Assembly (NCBI RefSeq): GCF_047663525.1
Contig: NC_092587.1
Location: forward strand, 38,555,001 to 38,619,000
Length of the DNA stretch: 64,000 nt
Reading direction: 5' to 3'
Source: Anas platyrhynchos
Lineage: Eukaryota > Chordata > Aves > Anseriformes > Anatidae
Shown here: positions 11,503 through 34,500 of the stretch, piece by piece
Layout: every line of letters begins with the position of its first letter
How positions within the stretch are numbered: position 1 is the stretch's first letter
Position numbers and translations under genes: made by a program
The notes under the pieces: generated by a model
Database searches by the model: none
Seen by the model: the letters and a program-made list of their open reading frames with translations, nothing else
What the model was told of the DNA's origin: nothing

Positions 11503-12559
11503 TGTGGTGGTTTTACTCAGCTGGGCAGCTGAGCTCCAACATAACCACTCTCACTCCCCCTCCTAAAAGGGAGAGGGGGAGAAAATATGATGGAAAGGGC
11601 TCAAGGATTGATATAAGGACAGGGAGATCATTCAACAATTATTGTCACGAGCAAAACAGACTCAGCATAAGGAGATTAGTATAATTTATTGCCTATAGTT
11701 AGCAGACGAGAACAGTGAGAAACTAAAAGCAAACTAAAAACACTTTTCCTCCCAATCCACTCTCTTCCTTCCCTGAACAGCACAGGGGAATGGGGGCTGT
11801 GGTCAGTCCATGATGCTTCATCTCCACCACTCCTTCACAGTCCCTCTCTGCCCCTGCTCCCTGTTGGGTCCCTCCCATGGGATGCCATCCTTCCTGAACT
11901 GAGCCTGTGGGGGCTGCCCACAGGCAGCAGCTCTCCAGGCACTACTCCCACACGGCTCCGTACCACGGGGTCCATCCCCCAGGAGCAAACTGCTCCAGCA
12001 TGGGTCCCCTATGGGTGGGCGGCAGCTCCCCCCAGACCCCTGCTCCTGCGTGGGCTCCTCTCCATGGACTGCAGCTCCGGCCCGGGTCCTGCTCCTGCGG
12101 GGGCTCTCCACGGGCCGCAGCCTCCTCCAGGCCACATCCACCTGCTCCACTGGGGGCTCCTCCACCCATGGGGGGGCTGCAGTGTGGAGATCTGCTCCCT
12201 GTGGGACCCATGGGCTGCAGGGGGACAGCCTGCTCCACCAGGAGCCCCTCCACAGGCTGCAGGGGAACTGCTCCTGCCTGCCTGGAGCACCTCCTGCCCT
12301 CCTGCTGCACTGACCTTGAGGTTTGTTGGGCTGGTTCTCACTCCTCCCTCCCTCCCAGCTGCTGTTGCACAGCACTTTTTCCCTTTCTTAAATAAGCTTT
12401 CCCAGAGGCATAATCAATTTTGCTTAATGGCTCAGCTCTGGCCAGTGTCAGGTCCCTTTTGGAGCCAGCTGAATCTGGTCCTTATTTAATATGGGGCCGC
12501 TGCTGGACTCCTCACTGATGCCACCTCTGCAGCCCCCTCACTACCAAAACCTTGCCACA
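11503..12559 (-). mobile_element. Endogenous retroviral LTR (apparently solo), minus orientation
   Basis: On the minus strand the element runs from TGTGGCAAGGTTTTGG (at 12559) to ACCACCACA (at 11503), giving the TG...CA termini of a retroviral LTR and a length of about 1057 bases. Near its 3' end is AATAAA (minus strand, ~11685-11690), placed as expected for an R-region polyadenylation signal. The middle (~11820-12330) is strongly GC-rich and built of imperfect CTGCTCC/GGGCTGCAG-type units. No clear target-site duplication is seen, and no tRNA primer-binding site follows the CA end, so a solo or truncated LTR fits best. Long ORFs on both strands here are by-products of the GC-rich repeats. 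The family is common in bird genomes as far as I recall; the subfamily name is not known. Confidence 0.8.
11900..12330. repeat. GC-rich imperfect tandem repeats inside the LTR
   Basis: Degenerate units mixing CTGCTCC, GGGCTCCTCC and GGGCTGCAG recur at irregular spacing. The block stays open in several frames on both strands (up to 185 codons) because the units lack stop codons, not because it encodes protein. Confidence 0.65.
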
Positions 12560-12733
12560 TAAGCCCAATACAACAGGTTAGAAAACAAAACGTAAGCAAT
12601 AAATTGAATAAAGCATTGTTGCAGTTAACGGTGTGTTTGAATGAACACATTTATGTGAGCTGATTACAGCAAAGCAAGCAGCTACTCGTTCAGCCACCAG
12701 TCTACATAGAACTGATCTTGCTCTGATCAAAAG

Positions 12734-12966
12734 TCACAGAATCACAGAATTTCTAGGTTGGAAGAGACCTCAAGATCATCGAGTCCAACCTCTAACCTAA
12801 CACGAACAGTCCCCACTAAACCATATCCCTAAGCTCTACATCTAAACGTCTTTTGAAGACTTCCAGGGATGGTGACTCCACCACCTCCCTGGGCAGCCTG
12901 TTCCAGTGCCTCACAACCCTTTCAGTAAAGAAATTCTTCCTAACATCTAACCTAAAACTCCCCTGG
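12734..12966 (-). mobile_element. CR1 LINE 3' fragment, minus orientation
   Basis: It begins TCACAGAATCACAGAAT, the reverse complement of a CR1 3' terminus. It continues through the typical GGTTGGAAGAGACCTC and TCCAACCTCTAACCTAACAC segments to a CCCTGGGCAGCCTGTTCCAG block. This is about 230 bases of the 3' end. The 5'-truncated side, at ~12966, is right beside a perfect palindrome. Confidence 0.9.
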
Positions 12967-12977
12967 CATAACTTTAA

Positions 12978-13003
12978 CATAATCAACGTTAACGTTGATT
13001 ATG
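12978..13003. repeat. Perfect 26-bp palindrome
   Basis: The half-site CATAATCAACGTT is followed immediately by its exact reverse complement, with no spacer (centre 12990/12991). It lies about 11 bases beyond the truncated end of the CR1 fragment. The final ATG is also the start of a 147-codon ORF. Confidence 0.95.
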
Positions 13004-13444
13004 GCAGGAGCATCTAAGCAATGTTGTATTGGTGTTATCCTTCAAAAGGTGTCCTGTTCTTACAAAGCAGCCTACCTGCTCATCCCAGGATTTCAAATCC
13101 AGATCTCAGATGGGGATTTAAAGAAAAATTTAGAGGTAAGAAGGAAGTCTAGATATACCAAAGTCAGTTCTACTACATTAGTATTAATGTTTTCAGGATC
13201 TCTACTTCAGAGAAAAAATGGGTGTTCCCAGTCAGCGTTATCAATAAATATAGTAGAAAATAAGATGAAGTCTGTTCAGCTTTGTCCAAGGCACCTGGCC
13301 CAAGTTTTGTCTTTATTTGCCTACAGCCGATACACTGTAAATGCCCAAGTGTTTAGCCTCCGGAACAGGCCTACTTCTCTTCAGCTAGAATCAGCTATCA
13401 GGAGGCCTTTACAGAATATGGTCACTAGTTTAGACAACATCTGA
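13001..13444 (+). CDS. Unrecognised 147-codon ORF, probably chance
   Basis: The ORF opens with ATG at the right edge of the palindrome and ends at TGA (13442-13444). The product starts MAGASKQCCIGVILQ. It is moderately basic, shows no clear signal peptide, transmembrane segment or repeated motif, and matches nothing I recognise. It sits between a CR1 tail and the TMEM19 CpG island. No promoter or polyadenylation signal was noted for it. An open stretch this long in ~40% GC DNA is unusual but not extraordinary in 64 kb read in six frames. Confidence 0.12.
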   Translation: MAGASKQCCIGVILQKVSCSYKAAYLLIPGFQIQISDGDLKKNLEVRRKSRYTKVSSTTLVLMFSGSLLQRKNGCSQSALSINIVENKMKSVQLCPRHLAQVLSLFAYSRYTVNAQVFSLRNRPTSLQLESAIRRPLQNMVTSLDNI

Positions 13445-14407
13445 AGAAGCAGCCCGAAGTGATAACTGAATGTTTCATTCATAACAACACAAAAATGTAT
13501 CAAAGCTCTTGTTGCAAAAGACTCCACAAGCTGGACTGTGTACTCATCCTGTTAGAAATTTACTGCAGATGCTGAATGAAAAGCAGAACATGCTTCGAAG
13601 ATGAGTCAGGTTCTAGTGTGCCAGAAATATTCTTAAATCCAATAGAAAAACTATCAATTTTTACATGAAGATTATTCATTAGAATTTTCAACCTTAAAAC
13701 TTCTGCTGTTCCTCAAAGACAACCAAAGCCCGTAACTAAATGTGCTACCCGCTCTATGTAAAATGTATTTTAATTAGCTTTTTCCCATTACTCAGCCACT
13801 CACTGAATAATTAAATACTCTGTTCTGCTGCTGTTTCAGATCTGTGAAAATAAGCACCTGAAGTTATTGGTGTTCATGAAATGACTCATCTGTGCAGGTG
13901 TTTGTAAGCTTTGAGGTTTTTTAGTCTGCTTTCCACAGAACAACTGTTGAATATGTTACCTTGGAATTCTCTTCTGAGATGCTTAAAATCTTATTTCATA
14001 GGTAGCAGCATCAAAGGAAAGAAAGGGAGGGGTTTGGACAAGTTGTGGAGCTTCACATCTCCCTGGGCTTTGTTGACAAAGCCTCTTAGGTGTGGAAGAG
14101 GGAGCTGTAGAGTCCTTCTAATAACTCGTGTTAGCTTTATTTATAGTCAAGTGTTTTGCAAGCGATTCTGGCATGCCCTCAGAAAAGCTCATGGGCAGGT
14201 TTGGCTTGTTTTTATTCCATGCTGCATTTGGGTAGTGTTTCAAGTCTGTCTTTCGTGCATTGATGAACTTTGCAGTGAACTCCACCAGCTTTCAAACCTC
14301 ATCAAAACACTCATATCCTTAGCAAGCGCCATCCCTCTGGTTTTATTCCACAGAGAGGCAAAGTGGATTTTTATTTTATACAGGTTTATTTCATTTAACA
14401 TGTAGAC
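13445..14407. other. Upstream flank of TMEM19, no gene recognised
   Basis: AT-rich sequence leading into the CpG island. A long + frame at 13911-14405 has only a TTG start and no recognisable product. Confidence 0.5.
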
Positions 14408-14918
14408 GAGCGGCAGTGCTGGGGCACACCGCCTGCACACTCAACACGCGGCCCTGCGCCGGCACCGGCGGGGAGCGAGGAAATGGCGGCCCCAGCGGCC
14501 GCGATGGCCGCCGGCACGGCGCAGCAGTGACCCTCGGCTCCTCACGGAGAGTTTTTCGGCAGCGAGGCCGCACCGCGCCCGTCCCACACCAACCCCCGGG
14601 CCGCCCCGGGCTGCAGGCCGGCGGCGTAGCCGGGCGACACGGGGGGAAGGCGGGGCGGGGGCCGCCCGCAGCTCGTCCCTGCCCTCGCCGCCGCCGCCGC
14701 CGCCGAGCCTGCGCCGTGCGGGGTCGCTCCGGCGCCGGCCGCGCTCGGTGTGGCGGGCGGGGGGCGGCCATCGCCGCCGTGCCGGTGGTGGCGAGCAGCC
14801 CCCCGCCATGCCCGTAGGTGCCGGGGGCGAGCGGCGGCCGCGGGGCGGGTGGGGCGGCGCTGTGGCTGATGCGCTGCGCCTTGTGCTTCCCCTGCAGGCG
14901 GCCTCCTCCTGGCTCTCC

Positions 14919-14930
<12 letters not shown>
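14408..14930. promoter_or_regulatory. TMEM19: TMEM19 CpG island / promoter
   Basis: There is an abrupt change from AT-rich flank to very GC-rich, CpG-dense DNA that ends within the first coding exon. It contains an ATGGCGGC core (~14480-14490) matching the YY1 consensus apart from one base. A (GCC)n run lies at ~14686-14705. Four G-runs at ~14631-14660 fit a G-quadruplex pattern. No TATA box was seen, as is usual for CpG-island promoters. The exact transcription start cannot be read from sequence. Confidence 0.75.
14631..14660 (+). promoter_or_regulatory. G-quadruplex-compatible G-run cluster
   Basis: Runs of G of length 3, 6, 4 and 5 are separated by loops of about 6, 5 and 1 bases. This meets the usual four-run pattern within the TMEM19 promoter island. 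Confidence 0.6.
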
Positions 14931-27598
<12,668 letters not shown>

Positions 27599-28215
27599 AA
27601 TGGTTTAAGGCTTTCTGCGTGTGGTTCAGTTATATTCCGTTGTACTTACAGACTCCTAAGAGTGCTCTTTGAGCTCTCTTGAAGAGAGGGATCTGAACCT
27701 TTGAGAGAGCCAAAGGACTTTCCATCTCAACTTATTTAGCCTACAAGCTTCATATGGCAGTAGCCATCTGTCAAGGCAAAGGAGGGGTTTTGTCAATATG
27801 CTCTTGCCGCTCTTTAAGTGGGTGTAGATCATTGCCAAATGAGGCGAAGCACTTTTTTTATCCTCATGGAGCTGAAGGGTTGGCTTCTGTGTTCTCTATG
27901 GCAGAGCAAGAAGCTGGAAATAGAAGTCGTCTAATCTACATTTACCAATGTGATAGAGCACTGCAACTGTTCAAGCCAGGCACAAAATACTCTGCAGCTT
28001 TATGCAGTGGTAACACGGGTGAAATGGATGAATTTTGGTTTAGTATTTGCCATAATCTGCAGTATGTAGGGTTTTGAGGAAATACTTGGGGGAAGAGAAG
28101 TAAGCCTTGTTGCCTATTTTGTATCCTGATACAATCTCCACCTCCCTGAAAATAGGGTTCGCAAAAGTGATGCTACGATAATGCTATAATAAAGTTTGAA
28201 GCAAAAGACTAAATT
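27599..28215 (+). other. TMEM19: TMEM19 3' UTR (proximal end)
   Basis: Untranslated sequence up to the first good polyadenylation signal. A + ORF at 27754-28077 lies within it and is not recognised. The true transcript end may lie further downstream. Confidence 0.55.
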
Positions 28216-28256
28216 CAGAATAAAAATGCACTAGTTTTTCCAATAAGAATAATAAA
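28188..28256 (+). terminator. TMEM19: TMEM19 polyadenylation signal cluster
   Basis: Three AATAAA hexamers lie at 28188-28193, 28219-28224 and 28251-28256, about 590-660 bases past the stop codon. Which is used cannot be told from sequence. Confidence 0.6.
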
Positions 28257-28544
28257 CTTATCCATGTTTGTTTGAAATTCTTATTTCTTAATTAATGCTA
28301 TATAAGAAGATTATTAACACTGTCGTAACGTGGTACTTATTAAATTGTGTAACATTAAATATTACAGTTTTGCGTTCACATTCATCTTTTGATAAATATG
28401 AGCATTGTTTCTGTAAGCGTAAAATTACTTCATAATATTTAGCATTCTGAGTAACCCATATTCTTTAGTTCTTTTTAAGCCATGTAAGTTTTTTCTATTT
28501 TGTTCAGGGCTGCTATTCACAGGTGATAGCTTCAATCAAAGAAG

Positions 28545-28566
28545 CTACAGAGGTTATCCTCTGTAG
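28545..28566. repeat. Small perfect hairpin
   Basis: A 9-bp arm CTACAGAGG, loop TTAT, and exact complementary arm CCTCTGTAG. It lies ~300 bases past the TMEM19 polyadenylation signals. No run of T follows, so no terminator role is implied. Confidence 0.7.
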
Positions 28567-31500
28567 GGATGGGGAGAGTCTTACTGGCAAAGCATTTCAA
28601 AGGGGGAATTTAACTTCTGGTGCTTGGGCTGCTATATTAGATGATTCCATCTTTCATTGTTAATTATAAGATGTAGAAGTCATTTAGCCATTATAGATTG
28701 TATTTAAACTTTATGAATATCCTCATAATAACTGGAGACATTCAGAAAGTAGGGCCTGTACAATTAACGTATAAGAGATTTTTCTTTTTATCTTCAGAGA
28801 TAGATGAATATTTGTGTTAAATAGCTGAATTATTTATTTATTTTACAAATGTGGTGTACATTGCCTGTCCAAATTGATTTGGATTGTGTATTCTGTCACC
28901 TTTTATAAGAATATTCAAAAAATGTAACACCTCCTATGTCAAATTTATTCATTTGAAATCTGGAGTTTATCATTGGACCTAGTTAATTGTATTTTCCAAT
29001 GATATAGACGAGATTTCAACCTTATGAAAGCTTTCTGAAATGAACAAATTGTGTGGTTGATGTATGCCAGTGTTCCTATGGGAAGGTACATGGTTATAAA
29101 AGGAATTTATGCACTTAATCTGTAACAGTAAACACAAGAGATTTTTATGCACTGAGTGGATTTATGCTGCTTCTACATAAACGCTGTATTAGCAATCTTT
29201 TAAGATTTTATTAATATTTTGTCATTTCTAGAATTAAGAAATACAGTTTTTTTGTAAGGTACTTTTGCTTTCAATTAAATGTCTTATTTTTTATTATTTT
29301 GTTTCCCGAAACAAAGTATGCTTTCAAGTCAAACACTGAAGTAGACTGAGTCTGCTTTTCACTACTGTTTAATATGAGTCTCATTTTAAAACTAGCTTGT
29401 CACAGTTGGAAGACATCTGTAATTTAAAACACATAGCAGCATGAAATGCTTTGATCTGTTATCGTATGAATTATTGTGATCCAAATGAACTCCTGCAGGT
29501 AGGACCTTCAAAAGCCATTATTGAGAATTTAACATTTGTCATATCTTCATAGTGATGGCATTGAGTTGTTTATGAAATTTCCACTCCTAAATTTTCAATA
29601 TTTAGAAAGATCTGAACACTCTTGAACTCTCAAAGGGACAGCATTAACTCTGAGTATACTGTATTGACTGGGGTGTACCTTATGGAAATGTTATTACCTC
29701 CATCTTTTTTTTTTTTTTTTTTTTAATAGATATTACAGGAAGGAAGTTACAATATTTGATTATCTGCTTCCAAAGTGATATGTGTCACTAAGAGCAGTTG
29801 CTGAGATGAGAAAGGAGCACAGGAGTACTGCCTGTCCATATGATAGAGAGAGAGAAAGAACGTGTAGGAAGTAAAAGGGAAAATGAGGAGGAGCTGGGAT
29901 AAAACCAAAGAAATTAAAAACACCTGAGTATTTGTTTTTGCTTCAGAGCTATTGGTACCTTTAGTATATGAGGTAACTCTGTCACTAAATTTCCTTTCAT
30001 ATTGAAGTGGCACATTTTTCCACATCATATTTTCCACAACCTCAAGAGGATACACTTGATTTTTTTTAACTGAATTATGAAACATTGGTCCTCATTCTTT
30101 GCTTGATTTTTAGATGTGTTAGAAGTTCAAGTAAAAGTATGTTTATGGCATAATTTACTTTTAATAAATAACATCTTGCAATCACTTCGTGTACGAGAAC
30201 TCTTTAACCAGGTCTCACTGAGGTTTGGTTACCATAGGGTACCAAAGTTACCATAACTGGGTAATCTCTCTCCATTTAAATACTTTTTTTGATGGGTGGG
30301 GGGTGGAGGGGCTGTGCAGTTTTCAGAATTAATGGCCTGTTGTGGTGTGTAGAGCAGGTACACGAATTCACAAGGACTGGGGTCCTACAGAGCTCCCAAG
30401 CCTGGAGCCACCTTCAGTAACTACTGCAAGTCCCAAATGAAGATGAAACACAGGAATGTGGAAATAAAACCGTCAGGCAGGTGGCATCTTGTGCTTAGGT
30501 ACTCACAGGTCTGTCAAACTCTGTCAAAGCAAAGCAAATTCCAGCAGGACAGCGTTTATTCAGTAGCTTTTCTTGAACTTCCACCCCCAAGGAGGAATTG
30601 GGTCAGTATGAATACCTTGCCACTACAACCAAGGACTAAGCCTCAGTTTTCTTTGAAACGCAGCGAGCTGGATAACCATGGTGCTCTGCTTTCCTGTGTG
30701 ATCAGGAAACTTGCCATGTGACTAACTGATAAGATGAAGTAGTAATGTCATACACATTTATCACTTTGAAAATACCTTTCGAACAAGCATGGCCTCCTTT
30801 ATTAGACCTTCTGGCAGGGTTGGTTGCTCTGTGTTGCCCTGGGATCCACCATCCTGGAGCAGGGGCAAGTGCTGGATCCCAACCAAGTGCCTGACTGCAG
30901 GCAAAATACTGGATTCAGCTGAAACATGGAAGAACCAGTCTGACCTGGGCTGAGGGAAGGGGTTTTAGAAAGGAAAACACTACCAGTCTGGAAACAACTG
31001 CCAGTCCCTGGGAGCTACCTGGCTGGACTTGCAGAACAACCTGTGAAGCCCTGTGGAACTTGTTTGCCACCTTTTTTATTATTATTTTTCCTGGTGGCTG
31101 TTTTTTTGTGTGGCTTTGTTCAAACAAACGTAAAGCAGAACTAAACACCACAATGTGATCCCCATCAAAATGAGACTTGGAGGTTCAAACCCACACCACT
31201 AGCAAGGATGGCAGCAGTTTAAAAAAGTATTAACGCAGTCTGCATTTAGAGAAAATGTCAGTAGAAAGCAAGAAACAGTAAGAATGGAAGTCTTCTGGTT
31301 AATATCAGTTAATATCCTCTCATAATCAGTGGCTGGTTTTGTAAAGACTTTGCAACTTCAGCCCTAGCTGCAAAGCTCTGAAGGTAGAAGGGCTTCATAA
31401 AAACTGGTGTCAGCCCTAAGGTTTGGCATCATATACCTAATTGTTCTTACCAACACTGGGCTGGGAGCAGTCAGTGGGGCAACAGCAGTGGCTGTGCTCT

Positions 31501-34500
31501 GTCGCTCCCTGCTGCTGGGCCCTTGCTACAACGATCCCGCGGAGTTGGGCCCAGTGCCAGAGAAGCGATGAGCCCTGAGTTCTTTGCCACTGCTGCTCCT
31601 TGTCCTGATACTTCGTTATTCCGTTTGTTGACATCCTACATCCTGAAATTGTCCCGCTGTTAAAAGATCTTGCGATCCAACACTTCCAAAGCAGTGGTCG
31701 TGTCAGTCTGCCCCGAGCCTGCCCTGAACTGCCAGGTGCCTCCCCGTGTGCCGCTCCCAACAGGTACCTGCATCCTCTGGTCACATTACATGCCTCTTCC
31801 CGACGTGACTTAAAATGGAAAAGTGAAAGCAGAACATTCAAAACACACTGGTAGGAGTGTAATTCAGCACTAGGATTTGGGAAGTCCTGTGGCTTTTGGT
31901 AGGCACTGTAAGAAAACACGTAAGCATTGAAGTCAAGGTCTGTGCAGTTCTGCATTAATCTGGCTCTGCCAGGGGATAAAAAAAATGCCCCAGATCATTA
32001 TCACAAGACAAAGCGGAAGCATGTTTTAATCTATTTTACTGTAAAGTTTAAAGTTAAACTCACAAAAATATTTTCATGCTGCCTTGCCTATAGATTTGTC
32101 AGTAAGATTCAGATAGCTTTGGAGTTATTAACAGCTTTTCACTTGACTTCAGAATTCACCTGAAATAAGAATGTCTATATATAGATTTAAAGCTCAGATG
32201 CCTTTTCTTTTTCTCTTATCTCTTGCAAATCCAGTCTTTTACTACATTTGTTGATTCTTTCCCGCAGTGGAGAACTGCTGTTCATCTATCTTCACTTACT
32301 GATGATCTATGTGAGGGACTGTCTTCATTCTTCATGTACAAGAAAGTCAGGAGGAGAGAGAGAGAGGCAAAGAGAAACCTGTGTGTATTTTTGAAGATGC
32401 AGGGTGCCATGCTTTGTCCAGTCCTTCCCTGCAGATGTTTTTGCATTAGACTGCAAGCTCTGGCTTGGTGACAGTGTGCTCCAGTTCATGGACCTGTGCT
32501 CTTAAATCGTACCAAGGCAAACTCTTCTCCTGCCCCCAGTCCCAAATGCAACCTCAGGAACTTGGACGTGCACAGTGCATAGCTTGACTGAGCCTGCAAT
32601 TGCATCTTCAGGACGAGAGCAAAGTCCTCATTCAGAAAATACACAAGGGCTTAACTCCAGTGTTCCCCAACACAGCCTAGTGACTCTTACCACAAATTTC
32701 TTATTAGTTAGAGAATTTCCGTATTTTAATGGCCAAGAGGTTATATTTCACTCTGGATATTTGGCACATGTAGAGTAAAAGAGATACCGTATCTCAGATT
32801 TTTTCACTTAATTCATGATTATTTTCACAGTAAGAGGGCAGTGTTGTTACCCTTCTATTTTGTTGAGAGTTTTGCAAATACTGCTTCTACTGAAAAGATT
32901 AAAACCACCGGGCTTTACTCTCAATAAAAAATAAGTTTTTTCTTTGCTAAAAAATAAGTTACTTATGCTCCCAAACCAGTATCTGCCATTCTAGAACAGC
33001 AAGTGCTTTACGAACTTTGCAAGTGGCCAAACTGAAAAGAATAAATGGCTGAATGCAACAGCTTATATCCTATTAAAATCATAAATGAACATATCATTTA
33101 ACAGCAGCCTGAATGCCAGTAGGTGCCTGTTAATGTGGATATTCAGCATTTAAACAATGCCCTGAAGAGGGCAAAGTGTTAGCCATTGGCTGTTGCTGAT
33201 ATTTATACGTAGCATAACAGTAAAATACCACTAGAGTTAATAGGCACATACAAGACTGCTTTTTGACACCTCTAATTTTCAAAAATTAAAACTGCTGAGA
33301 AGGTTCTCCTTGAGGTCTAGCCATTTGGTGAAGTTAAAATCCTGCTGTTGTAAAAGCTTTGTTATAATCCGTTTCACATGAAAGAGAAAGTACATTGCAG
33401 ATGAGGATTTTTCTTCTAACCATTTCCAGGATAACATTTTGTTTAAAGGTTACTCATATTCTTGTCCAAGAAGGGAATATTAGAAACGTAAGCCAAAAAT
33501 ATTCTTAGAGATTAAATAGAATTAAAGTTATGGAAAATTACTGTCAAATCTGTGATGTCTCTTAAATTCATTTTAATGATGCCTGTATGCACTGGCAGCT
33601 CTGCTTTGATATTTGAGCAAGAAAATGAGAGAAAAATGATAGTGATGGCAATGAATATGTATCAGCCTACACCTGTGTCTTCGTGGAATTTACAAGTCCA
33701 AAATCAGCACCTGTATGCATGTCTTTTGGGGCTTGTTTTCACAAGCTCTTTACATTGTCATCGTTACATTTTTTTTTTTTAGACTGTTAAATGTCTGCAG
33801 CATAAGAAACATACCCTTTTCTGTTTATTTTCTGCCATTATCTGAAGAATTCAGTTTCCTTCATTGCTGCTTCCTTTATCTCTTTCTCTGTTTTCTGGTC
33901 TAGCTCCTCCTGGACTGCAGTCTGCAGCTATTCTTTAATCCTCATGAATGTGAATGAGAGGAACCACAGAACAGTGGCTCTCTTCAGAGCAGCTGGTACA
34001 ACATTAGTGTTTACATTTCTGTGCGTGGCACAGAACTGCTCTGGTTTGTGTAATTATTTTTTCCTTGCTGGTGCAAATAGCTATATAAAAACGTGATCTG
34101 ATGTCCTCTGGGGCTTATAATGTCTCCCTTGGCATTCAGGTTGAGGGAAAAGCGAAACATAAAGCTGAATGCTGGGGGTGAAGGTTAGCTGCTCTCCTGC
34201 CCTGAGATTACAGAAAAGTGTTGAGATACCCTCCCTTGGGCAAGAGTTTAATGCAGATAGACACCTTTACATCTGAAGGCAATCCCAAAGCATCAGCTCA
34301 GCATCTTCCCATACAGCCCGGGCATTGGTCCTGAGACTGTATCAACACCAGGATTCTTTTGCTTCTCTACCCAAAAGCACATAGAATTAATTGCTTTCCA
34401 TATTTTGAATGTTGAAGCTGAAAAGCAGAAGATAAAATTAGCTTTGCCAAGCCACCTGCACTCACATTATCCTGTCCTGAATAAGGAACGGCCTGCTTAG

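Noticed and set aside
11818-12375. 185-codon minus-strand ORF and its overlapping partners
   Set aside because: It sits wholly within an LTR repeat block and is open on both strands because of the repeat units. Not treated as a gene.
9525-12559. Intact or nearly intact provirus between the two LTR pieces
   Set aside because: The interval is under 2 kb, shows no retroviral gene traces or primer-binding site, and the outer flanks do not share a duplication.
13911-14405. 164-codon + ORF
   Set aside because: It begins with TTG rather than ATG, has no recognised product, and is broken by the CpG island edge.
28545-28566. Hairpin as a transcription terminator
   Set aside because: Intrinsic hairpin terminators are bacterial. 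Here it is a 9-bp stem without a T run, in a vertebrate intergenic region.
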